Assembly: GCA_030834185.1 (NCBI GenBank)
Contig: JAURFT010000008.1
Span: 1 to 39,273, forward strand
Origin: Candidatus Nanopelagicales bacterium
Lineage (GTDB): Bacteria > Actinomycetota > Actinomycetes > S36-B12 > UBA5976
DNA length: 39,273 nucleotides
Direction of reading: 5' to 3'
The position numbers and the translations under genes are program-made. Below, piece by piece: positions 1 to 7,825 of the stretch. The notes under the pieces are model-generated. The model searched no databases. It worked only from the letters and a program-made list of their open reading frames with translations, and was not told the DNA's origin. Within the stretch, counting starts at the first letter, position 1. Every line of letters begins with the position of its first letter.

Positions 1-615
1 TCGTGGAGCTCCGGCTTCAACTACTGCCAATGTCACAGTATTTGCTGGGCCAGCAACGCCATTTGCTGTTGATTTTGAGGCTGTACCTGAAGCTAAGCCA
101 TCGGCGGTAACAGCATATAGAGCTGCAAGGGTAAATGTAATTGTTTTAGCAGTCATTCCTGCTGCAATTCCATTTGCGCCTGGTGTGATTGTTACTACAT
201 AAACACCAGGTTTATTTGCTGTAAGTGTTACTGTGTGTGTTCCTGCTACTGCAGCTGCTGTTGCCGGAGTCACAGTTGCAACTGTGTTAGTTACAGTTAA
301 TGGTGCTGTTGCGTTTGTAGCGTTAGAGATTGCACCAATTGCAACAGTTGGAGTTGCACCTGTTACCGAAGTAGAAACACTAGCTGTCATGGTTACAGTA
401 TCTGAAATTGCACCAGCGGTGTAACCGTAGGTGAATGATCCAGTGGCAGTTGAGGATGTGCCACCAAAATTTGCATCTACAGTCGCAGCTGCAACTGTTA
501 GAGTGCCAGATGCAGCTGTAATCGCAGCACTAGCTGGAGCAATAGCAGCAAATGGTGCAAACACCAAACCTGCAATAACTCCAAGCGCTAAGCGCTTAGT
601 TGTCTTAATAGACAT
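1..615 (-). CDS. Secreted Thr/Ala/Val-rich surface protein, N-terminal part
   Basis: An open frame starts at the ATG whose first base is 615 and stays open to the left edge (205 codons seen), so the gene is cut by the window. The Shine-Dalgarno GAAAGGA lies just upstream. The product begins MSIKTTKRLALGVIAGLVF, a basic n-region plus hydrophobic core, ending in a type I signal peptidase site of the APASAA kind near residue 30. The rest is rich in Thr, Ala, Val and Gly with almost no charge, cysteine or aromatic residues, as in beta-rich exported surface or S-layer-like proteins. No family is recognised. The long structured leader upstream suggests a strongly expressed or RNA-controlled gene. 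Exported surface protein is likely; any more precise role is unknown. Confidence 0.75.
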   Translation of the reverse strand, partial: MSIKTTKRLALGVIAGLVFAPFAAIAPASAAITAASGTLTVAAATVDANFGGTSSTATGSFTYGYTAGAISDTVTMTASVSTSVTGATPTVAIGAISNATNATAPLTVTNTVATVTPATAAAVAGTHTVTLTANKPGVYVVTITPGANGIAAGMTAKTITFTLAALYAVTADGLASGTASKSTANGVAGPANTVTLAVVEAGAPR

Positions 616-900
616 TTAATTCCTTTCAAAGAATTTCCATTTCAAGATTCCCTTAAGGGATTCCGGCGGATCCGTCCGTCTAGTTGGTTTCCCAGCTAGT
701 GAAATCCCGCTTAGTTAGTCCTGAAATGAGTCCAGGAACCACGGGTGTGGTTCCCAACTGATAGTCAATCAGATGGGAGACCCCAATATCCCTCTATGAG
801 AAGGTATTTAAGGGTATCTTGGGATAGTTCTCAGGTAACGGAATCAGTTGGGAATATCAGCCCTAAATCGGACAAATACCCCAGAATTCCCAATCTGTAA
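616..900 (-). ncRNA. Structured 5' leader of the surface protein gene
   Basis: The roughly 285 bases between the likely promoter and the start codon hold several stems, given in plus coordinates. One has arms 752-762 and 768-778. A perfect 8-bp stem has arms 735-742 and 747-754, overlapping the first by three bases, so the two compete. A stem with arms 680-687 and 692-699 has a GAAA loop on the minus strand and sits inside a closing helix 657-662/703-708 (GGGATT with AATCCC). A 4-bp stem 667-670/675-678 would complete a three-way junction. I could not match this to a riboswitch class I know (c-di-AMP, c-di-GMP, SAM, purine, cobalamin all fail). It may be an mRNA-stabilising leader or an undescribed cis-regulatory RNA. 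Confidence 0.4.
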
Positions 901-912
901 CCCCTTTTGGTT

Positions 913-928
913 ATACCTTATATATAGG
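913..928 (-). promoter_or_regulatory. Probable promoter/operator of the surface protein gene
   Basis: Read on the minus strand this is CCTATATATAAGGTAT, followed by AACC. It contains plausible -10 hexamers (TATAAG, TATAAC) and lies about 300 bases upstream of the surface protein start and downstream of a terminator-like hairpin. The same 16 bases recur at 19756-19771. It is a near-palindrome (CCT...AGG), so it could also be a protein site. Confidence 0.4.
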
Positions 929-944
929 CAGCTGGGATAAGACC

Positions 945-1061
945 CAAAAAAGCCCAAATCCCCTCACAAATCCAGCCAGTTCTCATGCTGGATCTAATCA
1001 TCCTGAAAGCTCCCCAACTGATTTTAGGTGTAAGGGTGATCTGGCTGGGATTTATGAGGGG
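945..1061 (-). terminator. Long interrupted hairpin followed by a U-run
   Basis: Plus-strand arms 960-979 and 1041-1061 pair as CCCCTCA/TGAGGGG, AAATCC/GGATTT and GCCAG/CTGGC, with one- or two-base interruptions, enclosing about 60 bases. On the minus strand the stem is followed after 8 bases by TTTTTT (946-951). It follows the amidohydrolase stop at 1145 on the same strand, so it fits a large terminator for that gene, or the 3' end of a small structured RNA. The remaining bases 1062-1144 show no gene. Confidence 0.5.
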
Positions 1062-1144
1062 GGAACTCCAGCTCAGTGAAACCCTGATCTCACCTGGCTA
1101 TCCCTGGCCCCCTCTAAGGGCGGCGGCTAGCTGCTTGAATGGGG

Positions 1145-2503
1145 CTAGGCCGATAGGCCAGCTGTTTTAAGTAAATACTGCTGCTGGAGATTTGCTTCCG
1201 CAATGATCTCAGCCAGATTCATATTCACTGGCTGAAAATCCCAGAGCTGCCAGTTACCTGCAATCGCTACGTGTTTCACATGATTAGCCTTGGCTCCAGT
1301 AACGAGCTGCTCGATTAACCCACCTAAGGGTTGCAGCTGTGGTTGAGTTCTATCAATCACAATCAAATCAGCTTGTTTGCCTATTTCTAATGAGCCAATC
1401 TGATCAGCCATACCCAGCGCGTTTGCGCCATCAATTGTTGCCATCTCTAGCACGCGCTGGGCAGAGCAAGCATCTTGATCTAATTTCAAACTGCGCTGGG
1501 TGAGCATGGTTGTTTTCATAGTTTCAAAGAAATCATGACTGCCATTTGGATGATCTAGTCCTAACCCAACTGGGATGCCTGCAGTTTGCAGTCGGGATAG
1601 ATCTGGCACGGCCAGCCCCATATGCTGATTGCTCACTACACAGTAACTGGTTTTAGCTGCTGCTTGCGCAAGTAATTGCACTTCCGCATCGTCATAATGA
1701 ACAGGATGAGCAAGCAGCAGCTTCTCATCTAATACTCCCAATCGAGCAAGATGCTCAATTGCCGGATAGCCAAACTCTTTTCTAGCCCAAGCATCAAATT
1801 CAGCTGAATAGGTAGAGTGCATTGCCATTAAGTGATTGCGCTCTTGATGCAGCGCAATTATTAACTCATCTGTCACTCGCGGCAGTGATAGCGGTTCTGG
1901 CTCAATAATTACATGCTGGCTTTGGTAATCGCTGCGCAATCGAGCCAGCTCCGCTACAGATTCGCTGACGCTGAGTTGATACTCCCTTGGGACGAGCTCT
2001 GTTTTGTTGCTAAATGCTGCTGTGAAAATAACTCGCAGGCCAGAGTTGATCGCTGCGGTAATTGAGCCATCTAATTTGCCCAGACCGCGCCAGCTTGATT
2101 GCGAATCGGTGGTAGTTGTAATTCCGCTAGCTAACAGCTGCGCGTAACCTAGCGCTGCTCCTGCTAGGCATTGTGCTTGATCAAAAGCCACTGAGAGCTT
2201 TAACCAGCTGCCATCTCGCACGGTGCCAACTGCCATTTTGTGTTTTGGTTCAATGCCTTGCAGTAATGAGCTGGCAATATGGTGATGGGTGTTGATAAAG
2301 CCAGGCAGTAATACGTCATTTCCAAAGTCCTGCACAGTTTCAGCTTCAGTTGGTGCTGGCCGGCCCGAGCCAATTTCTATGATTTTGTCTTGCGCTATGC
2401 GCAGATAGCCTGGGGCAAAGATCTCGCTGTGATCATTCATCGTAATAACTGCGCCGGCATAAATTAGCTGGTTTTGATTTCGCGTTGTTTGGTTAAGCGT
2501 CAT
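1145..2503 (-). CDS. TRZ/ATZ-type metal-dependent amidohydrolase (purine or triazine deaminase-like)
   Basis: A 452-residue cytosolic hydrolase of the amidohydrolase superfamily, nearest in pattern to the AtzA/TrzN/8-oxoguanine deaminase branch, which removes amino or related groups from heterocycles using one metal ion. The N-terminal beta part ends in PGFINTHHH (about residues 68-75; metal histidines in the HxH). Further ligands and catalytic residues are the His of AMHSTYS (about 229), LLAHPVH (His about 266) and the Asp of GLGLDHPNG (about 317). Several ATGs lie near the start; I chose the one at 2503 because AAAGGA lies five bases upstream, whereas the ATG at 2524 has no ribosome site. 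It is divergent from the collagen-like gene. Substrate unknown; a catabolic deaminase or dechlorinase-like enzyme is most likely. Confidence 0.85.
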   Translation of the reverse strand: MTLNQTTRNQNQLIYAGAVITMNDHSEIFAPGYLRIAQDKIIEIGSGRPAPTEAETVQDFGNDVLLPGFINTHHHIASSLLQGIEPKHKMAVGTVRDGSWLKLSVAFDQAQCLAGAALGYAQLLASGITTTTDSQSSWRGLGKLDGSITAAINSGLRVIFTAAFSNKTELVPREYQLSVSESVAELARLRSDYQSQHVIIEPEPLSLPRVTDELIIALHQERNHLMAMHSTYSAEFDAWARKEFGYPAIEHLARLGVLDEKLLLAHPVHYDDAEVQLLAQAAAKTSYCVVSNQHMGLAVPDLSRLQTAGIPVGLGLDHPNGSHDFFETMKTTMLTQRSLKLDQDACSAQRVLEMATIDGANALGMADQIGSLEIGKQADLIVIDRTQPQLQPLGGLIEQLVTGAKANHVKHVAIAGNWQLWDFQPVNMNLAEIIAEANLQQQYLLKTAGLSA

Positions 2504-2868
2504 TATCATCCTTTGCAAAGCCATAACTGACCATAAAATCTAGTTCGTAGCGCAACTAGATTTTGTAGCTACTCAGAGCGTAGCAGCGAGTGAGCGTGGA
2601 TAATAACTTGAGAATCTGGCTAGATTCTGCTTTTAGCTATTAACTGGGGCTGGCTAACCTTGAGATTATTGCTACCCCTTTGCCTAAAGGGGTAGCAATA
2701 GTAAAGCTTTGATCAATTGGTGAGATTTGTGTTGTTTGAAACAACTTTTTAGCCTGGTGTGATTTAGCAGCTAGCTTAAAAACTGCCTCATATCCTTGAA
2801 CCCCCTAGACTTTGGGCTAAGTTTTAAAGCTTCGAATTAGAAATTGCCCTAGCGTTAGGAGCTTTAAA
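2504..2868. other. Divergent intergenic region with three inverted repeats
   Basis: This gap between the amidohydrolase and the collagen-like gene holds no open frame I can support. It carries three hairpin-forming repeats: 2535-2545/2554-2564 (AAAATCTAGTT), 2611-2617/2622-2628 (AGAATCT, loop GGCT) and a perfect 15-bp stem 2667-2681/2686-2700 (TATTGCTACCCCTTT, loop GCCT). None is followed by a T-run on either strand, so they are not obvious terminators. Both promoters must lie here. Confidence 0.6.
2667..2700. repeat. Perfect 15-bp inverted repeat
   Basis: Arms 2667-2681 and 2686-2700 are exact reverse complements around a 4-base loop. There is no adjoining T-run. It lies in the shared upstream region of two divergent genes and could be an operator, an RNA hairpin in either leader or a small repeat element. 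Confidence 0.7.
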
Positions 2869-3792
2869 ATGTCTATCAAAATCAATGTCTTATCTCGTAA
2901 TAAGCCTAGCTTGCTACTGCTTATTTTTGCCTTGATTATGGCAGGGGCAGGTGCTTCGGCAACTAATGCTTTAAACACAGCTACAGGTGGTTATCTTGTT
3001 TGTGTTGATGCACAGACAAAATTAATTACACATCCGGGCACAAAGCGCTGCCCAAAGGGCACTAAAAGATTAGTACTTGGAGCGCAAGGATTAACTGGTG
3101 CTGCAGGTTTAGCTGGCACAAATGGTAAAACCTTGTGGAGCGGTGATCAAGATCCTGATAGCACCCTGGGCTTGCCAGGCGATATGTTTATAAATTCTGT
3201 TACTAAAACATTATTTGGACCAAAAGATCTAACAACTAATTGGCCTGTTGGAGTTTCACTAATTGGTCCACGAGGATCTTCAGGGGCCACAGGTGCGCAA
3301 GGTCCAGGTGGTGCGCAAGGTCCAGGTGGTGCGACAGGTGCAACAGGTGCAACTGGTGCAGCTGGTGCAACTGGTGCAACAGGTGCTGCTGGGGCTTTGG
3401 GGCCAGCAGGTGGAGTAACAGGTAATTTGTATCAAAAAACACATCTCGATGTGACACTTAACGACACTGTTCAAAACGTAATCACACTTGCTTTACCAGC
3501 GGGCTCTTACTTGGTTACTTATACCGGGATGGCGTATACAGGCACTGCTGGTGGAAAGTATGTCTCTTCTAATATATCAATTGCGACTCCAGGGCAGAAC
3601 TTGGGTGGAGAGTACGCGATTATGGTGGATGGTTCCATTAATGATGGTCGCGCTTTCGTAACACGCCAACTAGGAATAACCCTTGCCGATCCCGGAAGTG
3701 TGAGCCTGTTTGCAAATACCCTAAGTTCTACAGCAACAATAACTGTCGGTACGTTGTCTGCCGTTCAAGTTGCAGCTGTCAACAACCAATGA
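2869..3792 (+). CDS. Secreted collagen-like protein with C-terminal beta domain
   Basis: A 307-residue exported protein. Residues about 14-33 form a signal peptide or membrane anchor. Next comes a short domain with paired cysteines (YLVCVD ... RCPKGTKRL), a pattern often found just before Gly-X-Y tracts in bacterial collagen-like proteins. A first short Gly-X-Y run (GAQGLTGAAGLAGTNG) is followed by a spacer, then the main collagen-like tract at about residues 133-184, made of repeated GAT, GAA and GAQGPG triplets. The last 120 residues are hydrophobic and beta-patterned, resembling the C1q/TNF-like or BclA-type trimerisation domains at the ends of such fibres. AGGAG lies 8 bases before the ATG. 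Probably a trimeric cell-surface or secreted fibre; its role in adhesion or protection is inferred. Confidence 0.85.
   Translation: MSIKINVLSRNKPSLLLLIFALIMAGAGASATNALNTATGGYLVCVDAQTKLITHPGTKRCPKGTKRLVLGAQGLTGAAGLAGTNGKTLWSGDQDPDSTLGLPGDMFINSVTKTLFGPKDLTTNWPVGVSLIGPRGSSGATGAQGPGGAQGPGGATGATGATGAAGATGATGAAGALGPAGGVTGNLYQKTHLDVTLNDTVQNVITLALPAGSYLVTYTGMAYTGTAGGKYVSSNISIATPGQNLGGEYAIMVDGSINDGRAFVTRQLGITLADPGSVSLFANTLSSTATITVGTLSAVQVAAVNNQ
3287..3425 (+). repeat. Short tandem repeats encoding Gly-X-Y
   Basis: Within the collagen-like gene the DNA is built from near-identical 9-base units such as GGTGCAACA/GGTGCAACT and the 15-base unit GGTGCGCAAGGTCCA, which is duplicated. Such arrays can change length in multiples of 9 bases without shifting frame. 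They also create long spurious open frames on other strands. Confidence 0.8.
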
Positions 3793-3966
3793 TGGCAAAT
3801 GAATCACGACGAAGTCCAAATGATTCAAACCCTCATAAAATCTAGTTGGAGTGCTTTTCAAGTTTGATAAGCACAACTATTAATTCACACTATGCCAAAT
3901 CTACACACTGTTACAATTACACTTTAGTTTATTGTTCAAGGGTGGCAGATTAGGAAAGGCAGATTG

Positions 3967-4392
3967 ATGGCATTTATTCATGATCCTGAGATTGCTCAAC
4001 AGGTTGTGCTGGCCGGCATTAAAAAGGCCGATGAGCTTGGCTTAAATATGGCCGTTGCGATGGTTGATGATGCTGGCAATTTAGTTGCGTTTGCCCGCAC
4101 TAAAAATGCCCGATTAGCTGCAATTGAATCTGTGCCAGCTAAAGCTCGAACTGCAGTTTGGTTCGGTCGACCAACCGCGCAAACAGTTGAAGCAGCCGAG
4201 AAGCGGCCAACAGTTTATGCCAGCATTTTAAGCACCAGTGTGAATAAATTAGTACTTTCCATGGGGGGCGAGCTGCTGTTTAACGGCGAAGAAATTGTTG
4301 GAGCGATTGGCTCTGCTGGGGCATCTGGAGCCGAAGACATAATTGTTTCAAAAGTCTGCGTTGAGCTTTGGCAGCAGTTAACCCAGTTATAA
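3967..4392 (+). CDS. GlcG/HbpS-family protein (DUF336)
   Basis: A 141-residue single-domain protein of the GlcG/HbpS family (Pfam Haem_degrading). Members are small oligomeric alpha/beta proteins found beside catabolic operons, and some bind haem or cobalamin-type cofactors. The typical pattern is visible: an N-terminal helix with QQVVLAGIKKADELG, the strand MAVAMVDDAGNLVAFAR, the KARTAVWFGRPT segment and the C-terminal GEEIVGAIGSAGASGAEDI. I placed the start at the ATG at 3967 because AGGAAAGG ends 7 bases before it; a TTG at 3964 is too close. It has no signal peptide, so it is cytosolic. It converges on the minus-strand methyltransferase operon across a strong terminator. Its ligand here is unknown. 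Confidence 0.85.
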   Translation: MAFIHDPEIAQQVVLAGIKKADELGLNMAVAMVDDAGNLVAFARTKNARLAAIESVPAKARTAVWFGRPTAQTVEAAEKRPTVYASILSTSVNKLVLSMGGELLFNGEEIVGAIGSAGASGAEDIIVSKVCVELWQQLTQL

Positions 4393-4442
4393 GTCCTGCT
4401 GTTTTATATTCATCATAATTAATTGCGATTTTTAGCTGCCAA

Positions 4443-4498
4443 AACCTAAACCAGCTTTAAGCTGGCTTAGTTCTGCCAACTTAAAGCTGGTTTAGGTT
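4443..4498. terminator. Bidirectional terminator, 19-bp perfect stem
   Basis: Arms 4443-4461 and 4480-4498 are exact reverse complements (AACCTAAACCAGCTTTAAG) with an 18-base loop. The plus side continues AGGTTTTT; the minus side continues into TTTT. It lies exactly between two convergent genes. Confidence 0.85.
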
Positions 4499-4504
4499 AG
4501 GTTT

Positions 4505-4828
4505 TTAACTGGCTTTTTGGTTTTTGCGAGCAGCTATTGCTTCTTCCCATTGCTCGCGCAACGGATGCTCTGATGGGCCAACTTCAGTAATGATTCGCAT
4601 TAATCTGGCCATAAACTCATCGCGGTTGTGATCAAGCGTAGTTTTTTCAGCAGCAGTTGGAATAAAACTATCCACTTCGCCTGGTTTAACTGCACCTGAT
4701 CTAATTAGCAGCATCTCAAGGGCGCGCACTCTGGTATTTGCCACATGCAGATCAGCGCCTAGTTGCAGCACTAGATCAAAGAGTTTTGATACTTGAGCAT
4801 CTCCAAAGAAATCAAATTCTTTTGACAT
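4505..4828 (-). CDS. Small partner protein of methyltransferase 1, unknown family
   Basis: A 107-residue soluble protein starting MSKEFDFFGDAQ. Its ATG overlaps the stop of the upstream methyltransferase by one base (TAATG), so the two are translationally coupled; longer upstream starts would run inside that gene and lack support. The central helix (LFDLVLQLGADLHVANTRVRALE, split by a turn) looks like a short amphipathic coiled coil, followed by a linker and a second helix with NRDEFMARLMRIITEVG. It is clearly related to the 94-residue protein at 18174-18458, which follows a paralogous methyltransferase. I do not recognise the family. The repeated pairing suggests a subunit or regulator of the methyltransferase. 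Confidence 0.75.
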   Translation of the reverse strand: MSKEFDFFGDAQVSKLFDLVLQLGADLHVANTRVRALEMLLIRSGAVKPGEVDSFIPTAAEKTTLDHNRDEFMARLMRIITEVGPSEHPLREQWEEAIAARKNQKAS

Positions 4829-5901
4829 TATGCCGCCTTCGTTGCCTGCAGCACGCACCATGGGAAATGCCAATCAGATCGCGCTGGCCAACCTTTTGGT
4901 CGAAGGCCCTCGGCGCGCTCATCAAAAGCTACCCATTTAGCATCTTTAAGGCCTAGTTTTTCGCAAACCTCAATTAGATCGGTTGCAAACAGATCTCGGA
5001 AATATGGCTCGTTGTTGCGCTCTGCATGTTCATACACCGTGGCATCTCGAACTGGATCTCCAGTTGGTTGAAATTCCAAGAAGCGAATTACACCACCAGG
5101 CTTAAGCAATCTGGCTGCTTCTTCCACGGTTTGCACAATGGCAGTAGCTGGCATCTCGTGCAGCATCATGGTGCCAGTTACTAAATCAACAGATGCATCT
5201 GGCAGGTTTACGCTGCGAGCATCTTCTTGGCGGAACTCAATTGCCAGCCCTTCAGCTGCAGCTTCAGCATGCGCCAGCTTTAAACCTGGCGCTGCTAAAT
5301 CAACTCCAATTACTTCAGCGCTTGGATATTTATCAACTAGCGGCCGGGTGCTTTTACCAAAACCGCAGGCCATATCAACAACTCGAGTTGCCGCTGGCAT
5401 CTCAGGCAGCGCAGTTTGAGCAAATAATTTATGGAATTTATAACCATCGTTATCGCGCAGCATCACAATGCGAGCACCAAATTGATATACATAACCAGAT
5501 AGATCATCTGAGAAGAAGCTGCCTGGCTGCATATGAATATCAGTATCGGTATACCACTTTGGCAGTTTTAGATCTGGGTTTAGTTTTAATTTGCCAGCGC
5601 CCATGCTCGGTGCAGCTTCTAGCTGCGTGAGCAGCTCATCGCTGCAACGGAAAACCACATCACTGCCTAAGCGCCACATCATTTTCTGACCAATGCGCTC
5701 TAAATGACTAAACCATGGATACAGCGTCATTTTTTTCAGCTTTTTTTCGCCTTCTGCTGGCGAGGAGATCTTCTTACCGGATGCTTCAAATTCGTTAATA
5801 AATGCCGGATACACCGTATCGGCCCAGCGCTTGCGCAGTGCCAAAATAAAATCAGCGCTGGATCGCTCATCGAGCGTTAACATCTCGTCGATATCTCGCA
5901 T
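4828..5901 (-). CDS. SAM-dependent methyltransferase-like protein 1
   Basis: A 357-residue protein with an N-terminal extension of about 165 residues and a class I methyltransferase fold. Motif I is VVDMACGFG (174-182), the acidic residue ending strand 2 is Asp201 (GVDLAAPG), and TMMLHEMP (244-251) matches the motif IV region; LLKPGGVIRF follows. The N-terminal part holds the shared segment QPGSFFSDDLSGYVYQFGARI (two pieces around residue 135), also present in the paralogue at 18455-19540 (QPGSYHADPLGGHIYHYG). AAAGGAGAA lies before the ATG. It is near the end of the dpp-bicupin operon, 65 bases after the bicupin, and overlaps the partner gene. Substrate unknown; a small-molecule O-, N- or C-methyltransferase is likely, a non-methylating relative possible. 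Confidence 0.8.
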   Translation of the reverse strand: MRDIDEMLTLDERSSADFILALRKRWADTVYPAFINEFEASGKKISSPAEGEKKLKKMTLYPWFSHLERIGQKMMWRLGSDVVFRCSDELLTQLEAAPSMGAGKLKLNPDLKLPKWYTDTDIHMQPGSFFSDDLSGYVYQFGARIVMLRDNDGYKFHKLFAQTALPEMPAATRVVDMACGFGKSTRPLVDKYPSAEVIGVDLAAPGLKLAHAEAAAEGLAIEFRQEDARSVNLPDASVDLVTGTMMLHEMPATAIVQTVEEAARLLKPGGVIRFLEFQPTGDPVRDATVYEHAERNNEPYFRDLFATDLIEVCEKLGLKDAKWVAFDERAEGLRPKGWPARSDWHFPWCVLQATKAA

Positions 5902-5966
5902 TGGTTCTCCTTTATCAGTAGCTATTTATACCAATATTTAGTTAGTTTATGAATAGGTAGTAGTTA

Positions 5967-6803
5967 TTAATACGCCTGGCAGATACAGCCATCATATTGA
6001 TCCAGCGCTGCCAGCTCAGCTGGCAGAATTGGATCATGGGCTGGCTTCCAATTAAACGGCCTGGAATCTGGTTCATATATCGTGCTTAACGGTCCGCCAA
6101 TAGTGCGGAACAGATATAAATTTCCAGTCATTGACCCAAATGGGCCATGCAGTTCCTCAGGTGGTCGCCAAAAATAAGCACCAGGTGTCATTACACCAAG
6201 ATGTCCAACTAACTCACCTGATAATAAATACGCTTCTTCAACAACTGGGTGCTTCTCAGCTCGCATGCCATAACGCAGCGGCATGGTGCCAAGCACCCAG
6301 GTTTCATCTAGCGTCACTGGATCGCGTCGCATCCATTTTCTACCAGCTCCAGGTGGAAAATCAGGATTGAAATTGCCACCCCATTCGCCATCGAGCGCAT
6401 CTATATGTTTAATCACGCGCTGAGTTTCTAGCTCAGCGCTGTCTTTGGTTGCAGGGGTTGCAGTTGGGGTTTGGTTAAAAAACGTCAGCACAATTGCACC
6501 TGCGCTGGAAAAACTTGAGGTGTGCATGCCAGCTGGAAAATGGCCATAGTTATATCGGCCATATTTCTGGCCATCAATTGTGATCTCGCCATCAATTACA
6601 AAAAACTCTTCATCGGCATCAAGCACGTAATTAGTATCGGCTTGATAGCCAGCTGCATAACTCAACAGCAGCGAGCAGCCACCGTTTTGTGCATCGATGC
6701 TAAGTTCGCGCACTTTTACCCCAGGGCGGATCTTTGAGATTACGGCGCTCTCAATCCATGGCAGCTGCTGCGATTGCACAAACTCAATAAATGGTCTGCC
6801 CAT
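5967..6803 (-). CDS. Bicupin protein, putative metal enzyme
   Basis: A 278-residue protein with two cupin beta-barrels. The first (about residues 40-110) has DEEFFVIDGEIT and YGHFPAGMHTS. The second (about 175-250) has KHPVVEEAYLLSGEL and WRPPEELHGPFG, giving His, Glu and His in the spacing of the two cupin metal-binding motifs, so the C-terminal barrel is the likely metal site while the first looks degenerate. Members are dioxygenases, isomerases or sugar-acid binding proteins. It starts two bases after the dppF stop, with AAAGGAG directly upstream, so it belongs to the importer operon and probably acts on the imported compound. The family may be DUF4437-like, but I am not sure. Confidence 0.75.
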   Translation of the reverse strand: MGRPFIEFVQSQQLPWIESAVISKIRPGVKVRELSIDAQNGGCSLLLSYAAGYQADTNYVLDADEEFFVIDGEITIDGQKYGRYNYGHFPAGMHTSSFSSAGAIVLTFFNQTPTATPATKDSAELETQRVIKHIDALDGEWGGNFNPDFPPGAGRKWMRRDPVTLDETWVLGTMPLRYGMRAEKHPVVEEAYLLSGELVGHLGVMTPGAYFWRPPEELHGPFGSMTGNLYLFRTIGGPLSTIYEPDSRPFNWKPAHDPILPAELAALDQYDGCICQAY

Positions 6804-6805
6804 TT

Positions 6806-7825
6806 TTACTCCTTTGTTGAGGTGCTAAATTCAATATGCGGTTGTAGTTCGCCTGGAAAGAAACAGGCGACGTTTCGGCCATTTGGTAGCTGTTGTAGCT
6901 CTGGGGTCTGGGTTTTACATTGCTCTCTTGCAATTGGACAGCGCGGATGAAACGAGCAACCTGTTGGTCGAGCAATTGGAGATGGCGGTGCGCCATTAAG
7001 CACAATTCGCTCTTTACGAGATGCTTCATCTAAGGCAGGAACTGCAGATAACAGCGCTGCTGTATATGGATGCTGCGGATTTGAAACCACATCATCGCAA
7101 ACTCCCTCTTCGACCACTCGACCCAGATACATCACCACAACTCGAGTTGCCAAGTGATAAACCAAACGCAGGTCATGTGAAACTAAAACATAAGAGATGT
7201 TTCGCTCTTCTTGAATGCGCTGCAGCAAATTCACAATCTGCGCTTGCGTAGATACATCTAGCGCCGATACTGGCTCATCGGCAATAAGCACTTGTGGATT
7301 CAGCGCTAATGCTCTGGCAATTGCAATTCGCTGGCGCTGACCGCCAGAGAATTGACTGGCTCGGCGATCTAATAGATCTGCGCTAAGCCCAACTGCTTCA
7401 AGTAGTTTGCCTGCTTGTTCTCGCAGTTCAGATTTGCTTAATTTGTGATGTGCACGAAGCGGTTCACCAATTACTTTTGCAACGGTCATACGTGGATCTA
7501 AGCTGGAATATGGATCTTGAAACACCATCTGCACTTTTTTACGAAAATCTTTAAGTGCTTTCTCCGATAGATTTGTTACATCTTGATTCTCAAAATAAAT
7601 ACTGCCGCTGGATGGCGGATTAGTTCGCATCAACGATAACGCAAGGGTAGTTTTGCCAGAGCCAGATTCGCCGACAATTGCAACAGTTTCACCAGCTTTA
7701 ACCTGAAAACTTACATTATCAACAGCTTTAAGCGATCCAGTTGGGACTCGAAACGTAATTGATAAATCTACTGCTTTTAACAGCGCTGAATTCAGATCTG
7801 GCTGACTGCTAATTGGGTTGCTCAT
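6806..7825 (-). CDS. dppF: Peptide/nickel-type ABC importer ATPase, DppF/OppF-like
   Basis: A 339-residue cytoplasmic ATPase of the peptide/opine/nickel importer family. Walker A is GESGSGKTTL (about 52-61), the Q-loop lies in VFQDPYSSLDPR, the ABC signature is FSGGQRQRIAIARA, Walker B is VLIADEPVSALD and the switch His is in LVSHDL. The C-terminal oligo_HPY extension has the CSFHPRCPIA motif with cysteines seen in DppD/F and OppD/F. Its ATG overlaps the dppD stop (ATGA). With DppD it powers the DppB/DppC channel. It is the fifth gene of an operon starting at 12244. Substrate cannot be set from the ATPase. Confidence 0.93.
   Translation of the reverse strand: MSNPISSQPDLNSALLKAVDLSITFRVPTGSLKAVDNVSFQVKAGETVAIVGESGSGKTTLALSLMRTNPPSSGSIYFENQDVTNLSEKALKDFRKKVQMVFQDPYSSLDPRMTVAKVIGEPLRAHHKLSKSELREQAGKLLEAVGLSADLLDRRASQFSGGQRQRIAIARALALNPQVLIADEPVSALDVSTQAQIVNLLQRIQEERNISYVLVSHDLRLVYHLATRVVVMYLGRVVEEGVCDDVVSNPQHPYTAALLSAVPALDEASRKERIVLNGAPPSPIARPTGCSFHPRCPIAREQCKTQTPELQQLPNGRNVACFFPGELQPHIEFSTSTKE

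Noticed and set aside
233-619. Two plus-strand frames near the left edge
   Set aside because: They are antisense to the minus-strand secreted protein, which has a signal peptide, ribosome site and consistent composition.
616-1144. tmRNA, RNase P RNA, 6S RNA or SRP RNA in the structured region
   Set aside because: I looked for the conserved core sequences of these RNAs and found none; the structure is better explained as terminator, promoter and leader.
3236-3474. Long open frames on both strands inside the collagen-like gene
   Set aside because: They are products of the 9-base repeats, with low-complexity His/Leu/Cys-rich translations and no start signals; the plus-strand collagen frame is the real one.
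4738-4956. Plus-strand frames across the methyltransferase 1 and partner genes
   Set aside because: Antisense to well-supported genes; no ribosome sites and no family resemblance.
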